Shown: positions 22,818-30,612, counted from the stretch's first letter. The stretch is DNA of 31,165 nt from Parcubacteria group bacterium CG11_big_fil_rev_8_21_14_0_20_39_14 (GCA_002787255.1 PCWD01000013.1:1-31165); one strand, 5' to 3'. A program made the numbers and translations. Notes: generated from the letters alone by a model not told the origin.

Positions 22818-23035
22818 CAAATTTCTATAAGTTTCTATAAGCCCCAGTAGTAGTCCCGCCACAGCGGGACACTACGGGGCAAGTATGGCTGTTATTCGAC
22901 TGAATTACCCAATGCTCGCCCCGTACCATTCTGAACCCCGCACCAGAATAAATTCGGTGCGGGATAAACTCCGTGAAGAATTGGTTCGGGGTTTCCACTA
23001 ATTTCTATTTCCAAAAAGAAATTTATAGAAATTTG
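22818..23035. repeat. Composite of nested palindromes between recJ and rnhA
   Basis: Outer arms are CAAATTTCTATAA (22818-22830) and TTATAGAAATTTG (23023-23035), an exact 13-bp match. Inside lie a GCCCC...GGGGC palindrome (22841-22880), with GTCCCGC/GCGGGAC at its centre, and CCCGCACC (22937-22944) with GGTGCGGG (22956-22963). The last pair shares its arms with the palindrome at 12942-13007. No gene was seen in the 250-base gap. Confidence 0.75.
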
Positions 23036-23054
23036 CTCCGCTTGCGCGCGAAAC

Positions 23055-24770
23055 TTATGGAAATTCATTGTTTAAATGTGTTTTTATATCAATAATTTTT
23101 AATAGGAGTTCTCTCCAGCCGTTCCATTCATCCTTCTCCAGCTCAAAAACCAAATCAATAAGAGAACCCTCTCTTAAATCCCTGGCATTTTCTGCCGATT
23201 TTAGCCAAAATCCCCTAACAAATCTATTTTTAGATAATTTTAATAATAATTTTAAATGTTTTTTATTTCTTCCCACTTCTTTTATTTCTTCAACCGCCAA
23301 ATTTTTTATTAAAAATCTCGGCTTGGGATTTTTTGCTCCAAAGGGAGCAAATTTCTGAAGCTCTCTGTAAAAATCCAAATTAAGGTCAGGGGGTTTGAGC
23401 TCCGCATCAATTTTCAAAACCGGAACCAGGCTTTCTTTTTTTAACAAACTTTCAACGGTCTGTTCTAAACAATCTTTTAATTTTTCAAAATTTTTATTCA
23501 AAACTGCGCAGCCGGCCGCCAAAGGATGTCCCCCGAATCTTTCAAGATGCCGGGCGCACTTTTCAAAAACTTTTACCATATTAAGACTATGAACCGACCT
23601 TGATGAGGACTGACTAACATCTTCGCCAATGTTGAAAATAACTGTCGGTCTTGAGTATCTTTCTAAAATTTTCGCCGCGAGCGGACCGGCTAATGTAAGG
23701 GGCCAATTTTTGTCGCCTTCAATTATAACTTTTGGAAAGGTTTTATAATTTGAAATTCTTCTGTTGACTTCTTCCAAAATTTTTCTTGAAATTTCTTGCC
23801 TCTTTCTATTTTTTTCGTTAAGTTTTTTTACAAGACAGGCCGCTTCAAAAATTGAATCGGTTGTTATAAGTTTGTAAGCGTTGCTGGCATGGTCCATTCT
23901 TGAAGCCGAATTTAACAAAGGGGCTAATTTATAAGAAACATCAAAAACATCAAGAGCTTTTTTCTCAAGACGGAAAAACCTGATAAGCTCCCGAAGTCCG
24001 GTTCTTTTTGTTTTTGACAAAACATTCAGTCCGCATTTTACCAGAACTCTATTTTCATCAAGCAGGGGGCAACAGTCGGCAATCGTAGCAAGGACAACTA
24101 AATCTAATAATTGTCTTTCTGTCTCTTTGTTTTTGCTCTTGAGCGAAGCGAACAGGGCCTGGCTAATCTTAAAAGTTAAGCCGGCGGCCGCTAATTCTTT
24201 ACAGGGATATTTATCTTTTTTTTGCAAAGGATTGATAATTATACGGGCTTTGGGGGGAGACTCGGGAACTTGATGATGGTCAATAATAATTGGCTTCATT
24301 CCCAATTTTTTTGCCAGCTCTATTGTCTCGGCGTTTGAAATTCCGCAGTCAATCGTTATGAAAACTTTACAGCCCTTAGAAGCTAAAAATTTCACACCCG
24401 TTTCATTAACTCCATAACCTTCTTTTTCCCGAGCGGGTATATAAAGAGAAATTAAATTTTTGGGAAGACCTAAATTAATTAGGGTTTCTATAAAAATAGC
24501 CGCCCCGGTTATTCCGTCCACATCAAAATCAGTAAAAATACCGATTTTTTTTCTTTTCTTAATAACCCCCCGAATTTCTTTACAAAGAACTCTCATACCC
24601 TTCATCAAAAAAGGACTGTGAAGTTTCTCAAGAGTGGGATAAAAAAAATTCTCAATCTCGCTTTGAGTTTTAATCCCTCGATTCCAGAGAATCTGCAATA
24701 CCAAAGGAGAGTATTCTTGAAAATCTCTAATAAAATTTTCCGGCGCTGGAAAAGATACCTTCCACTTCAT
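23055..24770 (-). CDS. recJ: Single-stranded-DNA-specific exonuclease RecJ
   Basis: 5'-3' ssDNA exonuclease of the DHH phosphoesterase family, used in recombination and repair; 571 residues. Catalytic motifs: IFTDFDVDGITG (D81, D83, D85), ITIDCGISN (D141), IIIDHHQVPE (D164-H165-H166) and TIADCCPL. The DHHA1 motif is RFGGHPLAAGCAV around residue 420. The C-terminal OB-like domain (about 455-565) is present, so the gene looks intact. The ATG (MKWKVSFP) lies just inside a repeat spacer and has no Shine-Dalgarno. Confidence 0.95.
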   Translation of the reverse strand: MKWKVSFPAPENFIRDFQEYSPLVLQILWNRGIKTQSEIENFFYPTLEKLHSPFLMKGMRVLCKEIRGVIKKRKKIGIFTDFDVDGITGAAIFIETLINLGLPKNLISLYIPAREKEGYGVNETGVKFLASKGCKVFITIDCGISNAETIELAKKLGMKPIIIDHHQVPESPPKARIIINPLQKKDKYPCKELAAAGLTFKISQALFASLKSKNKETERQLLDLVVLATIADCCPLLDENRVLVKCGLNVLSKTKRTGLRELIRFFRLEKKALDVFDVSYKLAPLLNSASRMDHASNAYKLITTDSIFEAACLVKKLNEKNRKRQEISRKILEEVNRRISNYKTFPKVIIEGDKNWPLTLAGPLAAKILERYSRPTVIFNIGEDVSQSSSRSVHSLNMVKVFEKCARHLERFGGHPLAAGCAVLNKNFEKLKDCLEQTVESLLKKESLVPVLKIDAELKPPDLNLDFYRELQKFAPFGAKNPKPRFLIKNLAVEEIKEVGRNKKHLKLLLKLSKNRFVRGFWLKSAENARDLREGSLIDLVFELEKDEWNGWRELLLKIIDIKTHLNNEFP

Positions 24771-24971
24771 TAAAATTTCTAATTTCTAATTTTCAATTTC
24801 CAATTTAAAATTGGCTTAAATAAAATTTTTAAAAATCTAATTTTCAGTTGGCAATCAATTTTCAATAATTGTGTTTGAAAATTAAAAAATTGCAGCGTTT
24901 ATTGAAAATTGAAAATTGTAAATTGAAAATTACTATCTTTCATTTTAATTTTTGCTTTTTAATTTTTGAAT
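24771..24971. repeat. AT-rich microrepeat hairpin spacer (pgk/recJ)
   Basis: AATTTCTAATTTTCAATTTC words on the left are complemented by TTGAAAATTGAAAATTG words on the right (about 24900-24930), giving a hairpin nearly 200 bases long. No gene was seen. Confidence 0.75.
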
Positions 24972-26132
24972 TTATTTGAGGGCTTCAATGCCGGGCAATT
25001 TTTCTCCGGCTATATAAGCCAGCATTGCTCCGCCGCCGGTTGATATATGATTAATTTTTTCAGCCAATCCAAGTTTGTCTAAAATTGACAGAACATCTCC
25101 CCCGCCGATTATTGAATAGGCTCCGCTTTGGGTAATAATTTTCGCCAAATTTATAGTGCCTTGGGCAAATTCTTCTTGTTCATAAAAGCCCATCGGTCCG
25201 TTCCAAAAAACTACTTTTGCTTTTTTTATAATCTCTCCAAAAAGGCTCAAGGTATCGGGCCCAATATCCAAAATTAACTCTTCATCTTCCACCGAAGCCG
25301 GCCCCTTAACTTTTATCTTTCCCTTTCCGCTTATGTCATCGGAAACAACAACATCTACAGGCAAATGAAAGTTAGTACCGGTAAGAATTAACTTTTTTGC
25401 CTCAGCTACCATATTCTCTTCAACTACTGATTTTCCCACCGTCAAACCTTGAGCTTTTAAAATTGTATTTGCCAGCACCCCCCCGAGCAACAAATGGTCG
25501 GCAAAATTTAGAAGTTCTTTAAACAGTTTAAGTTTAGTAGAAACCTTTGCTCCGCCGATTACTGCCACTAATGGCCTTTGAGAATTTTTTAAGAGCTTAT
25601 TTAAAGCTTTTATTTCTTTTTCAAGCAAAAGTCCGGCAAAAGACGGTAAAAATTTTGGCACTCCAACAATTGAAGCATGGGCCCTGTGACTGGTGCCAAA
25701 AGCGTCGTTAACATAGATATCGCCAAGGCCGGCTAATTTTTTTGCAAATTTTAAATCATTTTCCTCCTCCTCCTTGTGAAATCTAAGATTTTCCAAAAGT
25801 AAAATTTCGCCGGAACCCATTTCTCTCGTCCAATCTTCAATTTCTTTTCCAACGCAATCCGGCGCCTTGACAACGGACAGGTCTAAATATTCCGTAAGTC
25901 TTTGCTGAACCGCATCAATTTTTAAGTTTTCCAATCTTTCTCCTTTGGGACTGCCGAGATGAGACATCAAAATAACCTTTGCCCCGTTTTTGAGCAGCCA
26001 CTTTATCGTCGGCAAAGTTGAACGAATCCTAAAATCATCAATAATTTCCCCTTTTTCATTTAAGGGAACATTAAAGTCAACTCTTGCCAAAACCCGTTTA
26101 TTGTAAACTTTGGCGTCTCGAAGAAACTTCAT
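24972..26132 (-). CDS. pgk: Phosphoglycerate kinase
   Basis: Glycolytic ATP-forming step from 1,3-bisphosphoglycerate; 386 residues, typical bacterial length. Motifs: RVLARVDFNVPLN, DDFRIRSTLPTIKWLL, LMSHLGSPKG, LLLENLRFHKEEE, FGTSHRAHASIVGVP, VAVIGGAKVSTKL, FWNGPMGFYE and the nucleotide loop SIIGGGDVLSIL with STGGGAMLAYIAG. It is flanked by repeat spacers on both sides, so it is likely transcribed on its own or with loose coupling. No Shine-Dalgarno was seen before the ATG. Confidence 0.97.
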   Translation of the reverse strand: MKFLRDAKVYNKRVLARVDFNVPLNEKGEIIDDFRIRSTLPTIKWLLKNGAKVILMSHLGSPKGERLENLKIDAVQQRLTEYLDLSVVKAPDCVGKEIEDWTREMGSGEILLLENLRFHKEEEENDLKFAKKLAGLGDIYVNDAFGTSHRAHASIVGVPKFLPSFAGLLLEKEIKALNKLLKNSQRPLVAVIGGAKVSTKLKLFKELLNFADHLLLGGVLANTILKAQGLTVGKSVVEENMVAEAKKLILTGTNFHLPVDVVVSDDISGKGKIKVKGPASVEDEELILDIGPDTLSLFGEIIKKAKVVFWNGPMGFYEQEEFAQGTINLAKIITQSGAYSIIGGGDVLSILDKLGLAEKINHISTGGGAMLAYIAGEKLPGIEALK

Positions 26133-26285
26133 TGTTATATTGCTAAATTGCCAGACTGTTAAATTGAAATAAGGTATTCCACGAACATAGGCGCTTCGCG
26201 CAATGTTCTCCTACGAAATTACGAATTTATTACGAATATACGAATAAATTACTCACTCGGCGCAACAATTTAACAATTTATGGTT
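26133..26285. repeat. Mixed repeat spacer upstream of pgk
   Basis: AAATTGCTAAATTG-type words sit at both ends. Between them lie a hairpin (GAACAT...ATGTTC, 26184-26209) around GGCGCTTCGCGC, and tandem 'TTACGAATATACGAATAAAT' words. The pgk promoter may lie here but is not obvious. Confidence 0.65.
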
Positions 26286-26558
26286 AATAGCAAAATAAAA
26301 GTGAACACTTAATTTTTAAATGATTCTTGCAATTTTTCTTTTGACTTTTGGTTAATTTTTTTTCACAATGACCATTAATACTCTTATCAAACTTTACAAT
26401 TTTATCAAAATGTTCCATTGAATTTGAGTAAAATTAACTGCTCAAATTCATTTTGCCACCAACCTTTAATTGGTTATTTTCCATTTGGAATTGCGCATAG
26501 TTGGTGAAAACAAAAATGGTCCAGCAAGAGCTATTTGTTTGTGATTATAATTCCAAAA
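26286..26558. other. AT-rich non-coding stretch with a perfect 10-bp inverted repeat
   Basis: No gene is supported. TGAATTTGAG (26419-26428) pairs with CTCAAATTCA (26441-26450), and four T follow on the plus strand. A second pair is CACCAAC near 26457 and GTTGGTG near 26500. I see no other structure. Confidence 0.4.
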
Positions 26559-26804
26559 TCACAATCCATTGCAGGTCATCATTTCAGCAAAAGCAAAATG
26601 CATTTCTTTCTTATCTTGTTTTTTTCTTCTCTGTTCTCTTTTCGCCTTTCTTTTCGCCTTCCTTTTCAACTTTCCTTTCTCTATAAGAAAATCCCTGTAA
26701 GAGAATAATATGCTTTTTATCCCCCCTTGGTTATTCCATTTTGGCTGGAGTGTTGTTGATTCAAACCAATGTCTTTCTATGAATTTCTTAATTTTTTGTT
26801 TCAC
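26559..26804 (-). CDS. Possible small lysine-rich protein whose start is displaced by a repeat element
   Basis: An open frame of 81 codons begins MKQKIKKFIERHWFESTTLQ when read from the GTG at 26804. It continues into a strongly basic segment (KGKLKRKAKRKAKREQRRKK) and has no recognised domain. The GTG lies exactly at the right edge of the 26804-26935 element. Removing that element with one copy of its flanking TTCA joins ATG to AAACAA, giving the same protein with a normal start, which favours a real gene interrupted at its start. A chance open frame in AT-rich DNA remains possible. There is no Shine-Dalgarno. Confidence 0.35.
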   Translation of the reverse strand: MKQKIKKFIERHWFESTTLQPKWNNQGGIKSILFSYRDFLIEKGKLKRKAKRKAKREQRRKKQDKKEMHFAFAEMMTCNGL

Positions 26805-26935
26805 CCCGTTAGAAGTCTGTCTTTATATAGTTGATGTCTAATTTCGGACCGACCCTTGTTATTTGATGATACCCCGCTATTACTGAGCAGAAAAAATTTA
26901 ATTTAAATTTTTTCTGCCACGGACTTCTAACGGGG
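26804..26935. mobile_element. MITE-like element with CCCCGTTAGAAGTC terminal inverted repeats
   Basis: The terminal inverted repeats are 14 bases: CCCCGTTAGAAGTC (26804-26817) and GACTTCTAACGGGG (26922-26935). TTCA is present as a direct repeat on both sides (26800-26803 and 26936-26939), as expected of a target-site duplication. The interior has a near-palindrome, CAGAAAAAATTTAATTTAAA with its mirror (26888-26916), and no coding frame. The ends are shared with the palindrome at 20181-20212. Confidence 0.7.
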
Positions 26936-27060
26936 TTCATGGATTTATTCATCTTTCTTTATTATACCAAAAAACCGTCCAAAAGGCGATTTTCAGTTCA
27001 AGTCCTATGTGGCGAGCAAATCGGTCAAGTACTAAAATTTTAAAGGGAATCCTGCCAAAA

Positions 27061-27396
27061 CTAATATTCGGCTCTGGCCGCCCAGCTAAATGGGAAAAAA
27101 TACTTTTCCCACAGAACATCGGAGGAAGAAAAAAAATTGGAGGAATAAAAATAATCAGCCAAAACCTCGCGCAGGCGTAAAAGTTCACGCAACCTTCTTT
27201 GGTTTTTTGCGTCATCAATTGTCAGGTCCAAAAGCTCCAGCACCCGGTCGCAAGCGGCCTGGCTATATTCCAAGTTTCCTTTTTCCCGCCAGCCAATCGC
27301 GCGCTCAACCTCGCTGCCTATATTTGCCATTTGTTCAAAAAACGGCACCTTCTGCCACGAACCTCCAGCCAATTGTTTATGTTGAAATTCTTCCAT
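27061..27396 (-). CDS. Conserved small hypothetical protein
   Basis: A 111-residue, mostly helical soluble protein with the central run FEQMANIGSEVERAIGWREK, then DRVLELLDLTIDDAKNQRR and LRELLRLREVLADYF. I recognise this pattern as a small uncharacterised protein family of Patescibacteria, from memory only. No catalytic motif is visible. The start is 3 bases after the DUF5674 stop, so the two are an operon. The ordered charge pattern suggests a helical-bundle or protein-binding role, but that is speculation. Confidence 0.7.
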   Translation of the reverse strand: MEEFQHKQLAGGSWQKVPFFEQMANIGSEVERAIGWREKGNLEYSQAACDRVLELLDLTIDDAKNQRRLRELLRLREVLADYFYSSNFFSSSDVLWEKYFFPFSWAARAEY

Positions 27397-27399
27397 AAA

Positions 27400-27753
27400 T
27401 CAATCTTTTATGATTAATTTTCCAACAATTTCCAAAATTTTTTTTCTAATCTCTTGGTCATTAACGCCGCGGCTTCTATTTCCTTGCGATGGTTTAATGT
27501 TAATCAGGGAATCGAATTCAACAAATTGGTCTTTACCGAAAAACTCGGGGTAAAGATTAACGCCCCAAAGATTGACTCTTCTTGAACCATTTTCTATTAA
27601 TAAAAGCTCCTCATCAGAATGAAGCTCGCCGTCAATGGCCATTATTCCTTTTTCAGCATTAACTACCGCCTTAACAAGGTTGCCGAACATTTTTTTTGCC
27701 ATTTCCCAAAGCGCAGAAACAGAAATTTTGTTTTCTAAGGTAATTATTACCAT
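27400..27753 (-). CDS. DUF5674 family protein
   Basis: A 117-residue soluble protein matching the DUF5674 pattern. It has an N-terminal strand and helix (MVIITLENKISVSALWEMAK), then MFGNLVKAVVNAEKGIMAID, GELHSDEELLLIENGS, WGVNLYPE, and the strongly conserved EFDSLINIKPSQGNRSRGV. The function of the family is unknown. The invariant Asp, Asn and Arg in the last motif suggest a binding or catalytic site (inference). A near-consensus promoter (27774-27801) sits just upstream, giving a leader of only about 14 bases, and no Shine-Dalgarno is present. Confidence 0.8.
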   Translation of the reverse strand: MVIITLENKISVSALWEMAKKMFGNLVKAVVNAEKGIMAIDGELHSDEELLLIENGSRRVNLWGVNLYPEFFGKDQFVEFDSLINIKPSQGNRSRGVNDQEIRKKILEIVGKLIIKD

Positions 27754-27773
27754 AAACTTGCATCTTCGGTCTT

Positions 27774-27801
27774 ATTGTATCATAAAAAATTTCAATGTCC
27801 A
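27774..27801 (-). promoter_or_regulatory. Predicted sigma-70-type promoter for DUF5674 operon
   Basis: On the minus strand TGGACA, a 16-base spacer, then TGATACAAT (extended -10). It ends about 20 bases before the DUF5674 ATG, so the leader would be very short. Confidence 0.55.
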
Positions 27802-27810
27802 TAAAGATTT

Positions 27811-27848
27811 GCAAAAAAAAATAACCCTTTGAATAAAACGGTTATTAT
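27811..27848 (-). terminator. Rho-independent-type terminator
   Basis: On the minus strand AATAACC, a 13-base loop, GGTTATT, then a run of T. It sits directly upstream of the DUF5674 promoter and would end transcription arriving from the Nudix-CYTH-kinase cassette. The open frame at 27772-28206 runs through it. Confidence 0.6.
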
Positions 27849-28275
27849 TCTCCGCAGCCAAATACCAAGATTTTAGGGGTCCTGCCATGGCGGGATTGGG
27901 GCTCTCCCCCGCCGACGCGTCTCGGTCTGGGCTTTTATTCAGAAGGGGACGATAATTGGGGACGTGTTCCTTTTTAGTTGTCTGAAATTCAAAGCTATTC
28001 TGAAATTGTAGAAGAAAATGGTAAACGTCCCTAATTTCCTCTAATTTCCTTCCTTTCTCGCGGAAAAGATAGATGCCAGGAAGATAGCATTCTTCCCACC
28101 TCTGTCCATCCTTTGACTGCCGTTGCTTTACTTCGTATCCCTCCAGTTCCGTGACTTTATCACTAAGATAGACATTGATTGACAACAGACCTGAATCTCG
28201 CCACACCGATCGCTCAGGGACAATGTAAAATAAAAGCGGTGTTTCCCTTTAAATTTCTCAGAGGAAGTCCACCGC

Positions 28276-29436
28276 TTATTTATTTAAATCAAGCATTAAC
28301 TCAAGATAGGATTTCTTGGTTATTGTCCTCCTACTAATGCCTAACTTCTTGAGGTATTCCATAATTTGAGACTCTCCTTGAGGGTCTGGGGTACGAAACT
28401 CAAGAAAGTTACCATCTTTTTCAATTCTATCTATTACCAACTCTACACCTGCACCGAGCAGACGTTCTCTTCGCTTATAAAGAGAAAGGACTTTTTTATA
28501 TCCTAGTTTTTCGAGAGCGTCTCTCAAGGAAGGTTCTACTTCAAATTCGATCTTTGGCTTTATTCTAAGTAAACCGCCGCTTATGGGACCTTTATAAGCC
28601 AAAAAGTATTTGCCGTTCTCCTTTCGAATTCTCATCAGCTCATCGGAGTACGGAGCTTGCCAGGTAGGAGCTACATAATAGGTATCCTCTTGAAAGACAT
28701 TTGCCACCTTTTTAAATCCAAGTTCTTCAAGTTGCTTCTGAGAGACTTGCTGTTTCAGCGCCACTTTTATCTGGATTTCTCTGGTTTCGCAGCTCTCGGT
28801 CTCGATTTGCGGTAGATACTGATTAATTATTATTATATCTGCTCGGCTTTTTGTCGGTTTAATATGAAGTTTATACATTGGATAAACTGTCTCCACATAC
28901 TGTCTAAAAATATCCTCCCCTGACTGGCCGGTTCTTCCTACATCTCTAATCAACCTGCGAAGTAAACTACCGTGAATGCTTATCTCAACAAAAACTCTTA
29001 AATCAACCTCATCAACAACAGTCTCATGCAGAGCATATAACCCCTCAAGGATTACAATACAAGACGAATCAAACCCCTCATATCCTTCGCGCTCCGCGCT
29101 TCTGAAGGAATAGATTGGTTTTTGAACGGTTAATCCTTGCTTCAGATTTTTTAAATGCTCTACAAGAAGTTTCAAGTCGATCGCTCGGGGCTCATCCCAA
29201 TTATTGGAGTTAATCCTCTGCATAAATTGCCATCCCTGAAAATAGTCATCCATACTTAAGACTTGGGATTCTGGAAACATATTCTGAATTCGCCTGGCAA
29301 CTTTTGTTGTTTTGCCGGATCCTGAACCTCCAGCAATTCCTACAATCAGGGGACGGCAAATCTTTCTTTTTAGTTCCTCTATTTTAATTTTAATTCTATC
29401 TAACCCCCTGCTTAATTCATACACTTCCTGAGACAT
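28276..29436 (-). CDS. Uridine-kinase-like P-loop protein fused to a CYTH/triphosphate tunnel domain
   Basis: A 386-residue two-domain protein. Residues about 29-210 form a phosphoribulokinase/uridine-kinase-type P-loop domain. Walker A is GIAGGSGSGKTT (33-44), followed by LSMDDYFQGWQ and IVILEGLYALHETVVDEVDL. Residues about 220-385 resemble a CYTH domain (REIQIKVALKQQ; MRIRKENGKYFLAYKGP; KPKIEFEVEP; RLLGAGVELVIDRIEKDGNF; LEFRT), with alternating charged strands for a tunnel. The same domain order is known in plant TTM1/TTM2, which act on pyrophosphate or triphosphate substrates. I chose the ATG giving MSQEVYELSRG, preceded by GGGGGTG, over upstream ATGs. It overlaps the end of the preceding CYTH gene by 20 bases. 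Confidence 0.85.
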   Translation of the reverse strand: MSQEVYELSRGLDRIKIKIEELKRKICRPLIVGIAGGSGSGKTTKVARRIQNMFPESQVLSMDDYFQGWQFMQRINSNNWDEPRAIDLKLLVEHLKNLKQGLTVQKPIYSFRSAEREGYEGFDSSCIVILEGLYALHETVVDEVDLRVFVEISIHGSLLRRLIRDVGRTGQSGEDIFRQYVETVYPMYKLHIKPTKSRADIIIINQYLPQIETESCETREIQIKVALKQQVSQKQLEELGFKKVANVFQEDTYYVAPTWQAPYSDELMRIRKENGKYFLAYKGPISGGLLRIKPKIEFEVEPSLRDALEKLGYKKVLSLYKRRERLLGAGVELVIDRIEKDGNFLEFRTPDPQGESQIMEYLKKLGISRRTITKKSYLELMLDLNK

Positions 29437-29944
29437 CTTTACACCCCCAACAAAATTTAACCATTTCATATAACCATCCTGCATCAACCCTGCGCCGTCT
29501 AGCTAACTCGTGGTTGTCGAACCAATCACTTCCGGTAACCTCCTGCACCACAAAGCCCGGCGGGAAAGAAACCTCTTCTTTCATCTGTTCAACTGATTCT
29601 AGTTCAAGCTCAGCCAATACTAGCCCTTCTAATTCTTCGTGAAAAACATCAATCTCCAACCGTCCTATTTTGTATCTGGTTTTCCGAAGACAAAGAGTTG
29701 TATGATTAAGCAATTCTCGGGCTGTTTGAATATCAATTCTGCTTTCCATTTCAATTTTGCGGTCCGGAGCCGTCTTGATTTTGACCGTTAAAAAACCTCT
29801 TTTGTTGTTTTCTATCCTCACCCTGACTATTGCTGGCCAATGGGCGCTGAAATATCCTTGGGCAATCCCCACACCATTGACGAGTGTCTTAAGCGGAGCA
29901 GCCCGTACCAAAAATTTCCGTTCGTTCTCTATTTCAACTTTCAT
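29417..29944 (-). CDS. CYTH-domain protein (triphosphatase / adenylate-cyclase-like fold)
   Basis: A single-domain CYTH protein of 175 residues. The signature at the N-terminus is EIENERKFLV (ExExK type), followed by ARVRIEN-type strands: AIVRVRIENNKRGFLTVKIK, RKIEMESRID, CLRKTRYKIGRLEIDVFHEE and LVLAELELES. Alternating acidic and basic residues on strands are expected of the triphosphate tunnel fold. Relatives hydrolyse inorganic triphosphate, thiamine triphosphate or mRNA 5' ends; the substrate here is unknown. The start is ATG with a strong AGGAGGAGG Shine-Dalgarno, which also encodes RRR at the end of the Nudix protein. The two genes overlap by 11 bases and are likely translationally coupled. 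Confidence 0.87.
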   Translation of the reverse strand: MKVEIENERKFLVRAAPLKTLVNGVGIAQGYFSAHWPAIVRVRIENNKRGFLTVKIKTAPDRKIEMESRIDIQTARELLNHTTLCLRKTRYKIGRLEIDVFHEELEGLVLAELELESVEQMKEEVSFPPGFVVQEVTGSDWFDNHELARRRRVDAGWLYEMVKFCWGCKDVSGSV

Positions 29945-30584
29945 TAGTCCTCCTCCTGCAATACAATTCATAAGCTAATCGGGTTTTTGCATCATTGACG
30001 GCAAGATTCTTAAATTCTCTAAATGGTATGAGCTTTACTTGAGTTTTTTCTCCTTCTTCTTGAAGTCCGGCTAAGCGATTTTTTAAAGAGTCTATCTCTG
30101 AACGGGAAAGTTTAATCTCGCAATAAAAAAGGGTGATTTTCTCGTTTGAGGCGCCTGGCGATAAATAGTAGGTTCCAAGTAGTTTGAGATTATCTGCGGC
30201 AATCTCCAACCCCACTTCTTCCCTTATCTCTCTAACAGCCGTTCCTAAGGGGTCTCCATTATCTTCGATGGTTCCAGCCGGAATTTCCAATAATTTGCTA
30301 CCAGTCGGAATTCTTAATTGCTCAACCAACACAATGTATTTTTGGCGAGTCGTTTTATCGCTTACAACCAAAAATACGGCAACCGCATCTGGTCGGAAAA
30401 AAACAAATCTTCCGGCAATATAGAACAAAGCAAAAATCAATTCCCCTCCCGGAGAAAAACAAGACCATTCCTCATAAATTTTATGGAGTTGTAAGTTTGG
30501 ATTAAGCTGACGCACCCATTGTAAGAACTTTAAAGACCCTGATATTTTCGCAGCATTCGGCCCGATAACTTTTATTTCTTCCAT
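29934..30584 (-). CDS. Nudix hydrolase, ADP-ribose-pyrophosphatase-like
   Basis: A 216-residue protein with a Nudix domain at about 65-200. The Nudix box reads IPAGTIEDNGDPLGTAVREI and continues REEVGLEI. It keeps the catalytic REIREEVG half, but the first glutamate of GX5E is glycine. Upstream strands YIVLVEQLRIPTGSKLLEIP and downstream LSPGASNEKITLFYCEI resemble ADP-ribose or nucleotide-sugar pyrophosphatases. The N-terminal 60 residues are an extra region without a recognised domain. The start is the ATG preceded by AAGGAGG at 6 bases; the frame opens further upstream, but only across the promoter. It heads the Nudix-CYTH-kinase cassette and is divergent from the zinc-ribbon gene. Confidence 0.87.
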   Translation of the reverse strand: MEEIKVIGPNAAKISGSLKFLQWVRQLNPNLQLHKIYEEWSCFSPGGELIFALFYIAGRFVFFRPDAVAVFLVVSDKTTRQKYIVLVEQLRIPTGSKLLEIPAGTIEDNGDPLGTAVREIREEVGLEIAADNLKLLGTYYLSPGASNEKITLFYCEIKLSRSEIDSLKNRLAGLQEEGEKTQVKLIPFREFKNLAVNDAKTRLAYELYCRRRTNES

Positions 30585-30612
30585 ATAAAACCTCCTTGTC
30601 AATGAACAGGAT

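Larger units (their letters stand above)
27772..28206 (-). pseudogene. Possible gene remnant downstream of the kinase-CYTH gene
   Basis: The frame is open for 144 codons. The first 75 or so look like real protein (LLSINVYLSDKVTELEGYEV, GQRWEECYLPGIYLFREKGR, IRDVYHFLLQFQNSFEFQ). The frame stays open about 15 codons upstream without an ATG (LLFYIVPERSVWRDSG), as if an N-terminus is missing. The last part is encoded by a repeat (GGGGACGTGTTCC and CCCCCGCC/GGCGGG-type words) and then by the terminator hairpin. I recognise no domain. It is either a truncated gene or a lineage-specific small protein. Confidence 0.35.

Noticed and set aside
26501..26686. Plus-strand frame opposite the 81-codon basic protein
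   Set aside because: Its Phe/Ser-rich end is simply the complement of the Lys/Arg codons on the other strand; no start context was seen.
26949..27218. Minus-strand frame of 89 codons near the small conserved gene
   Set aside because: It overlaps the 111-residue conserved gene in another frame. The latter has the coherent helical pattern and operon position.
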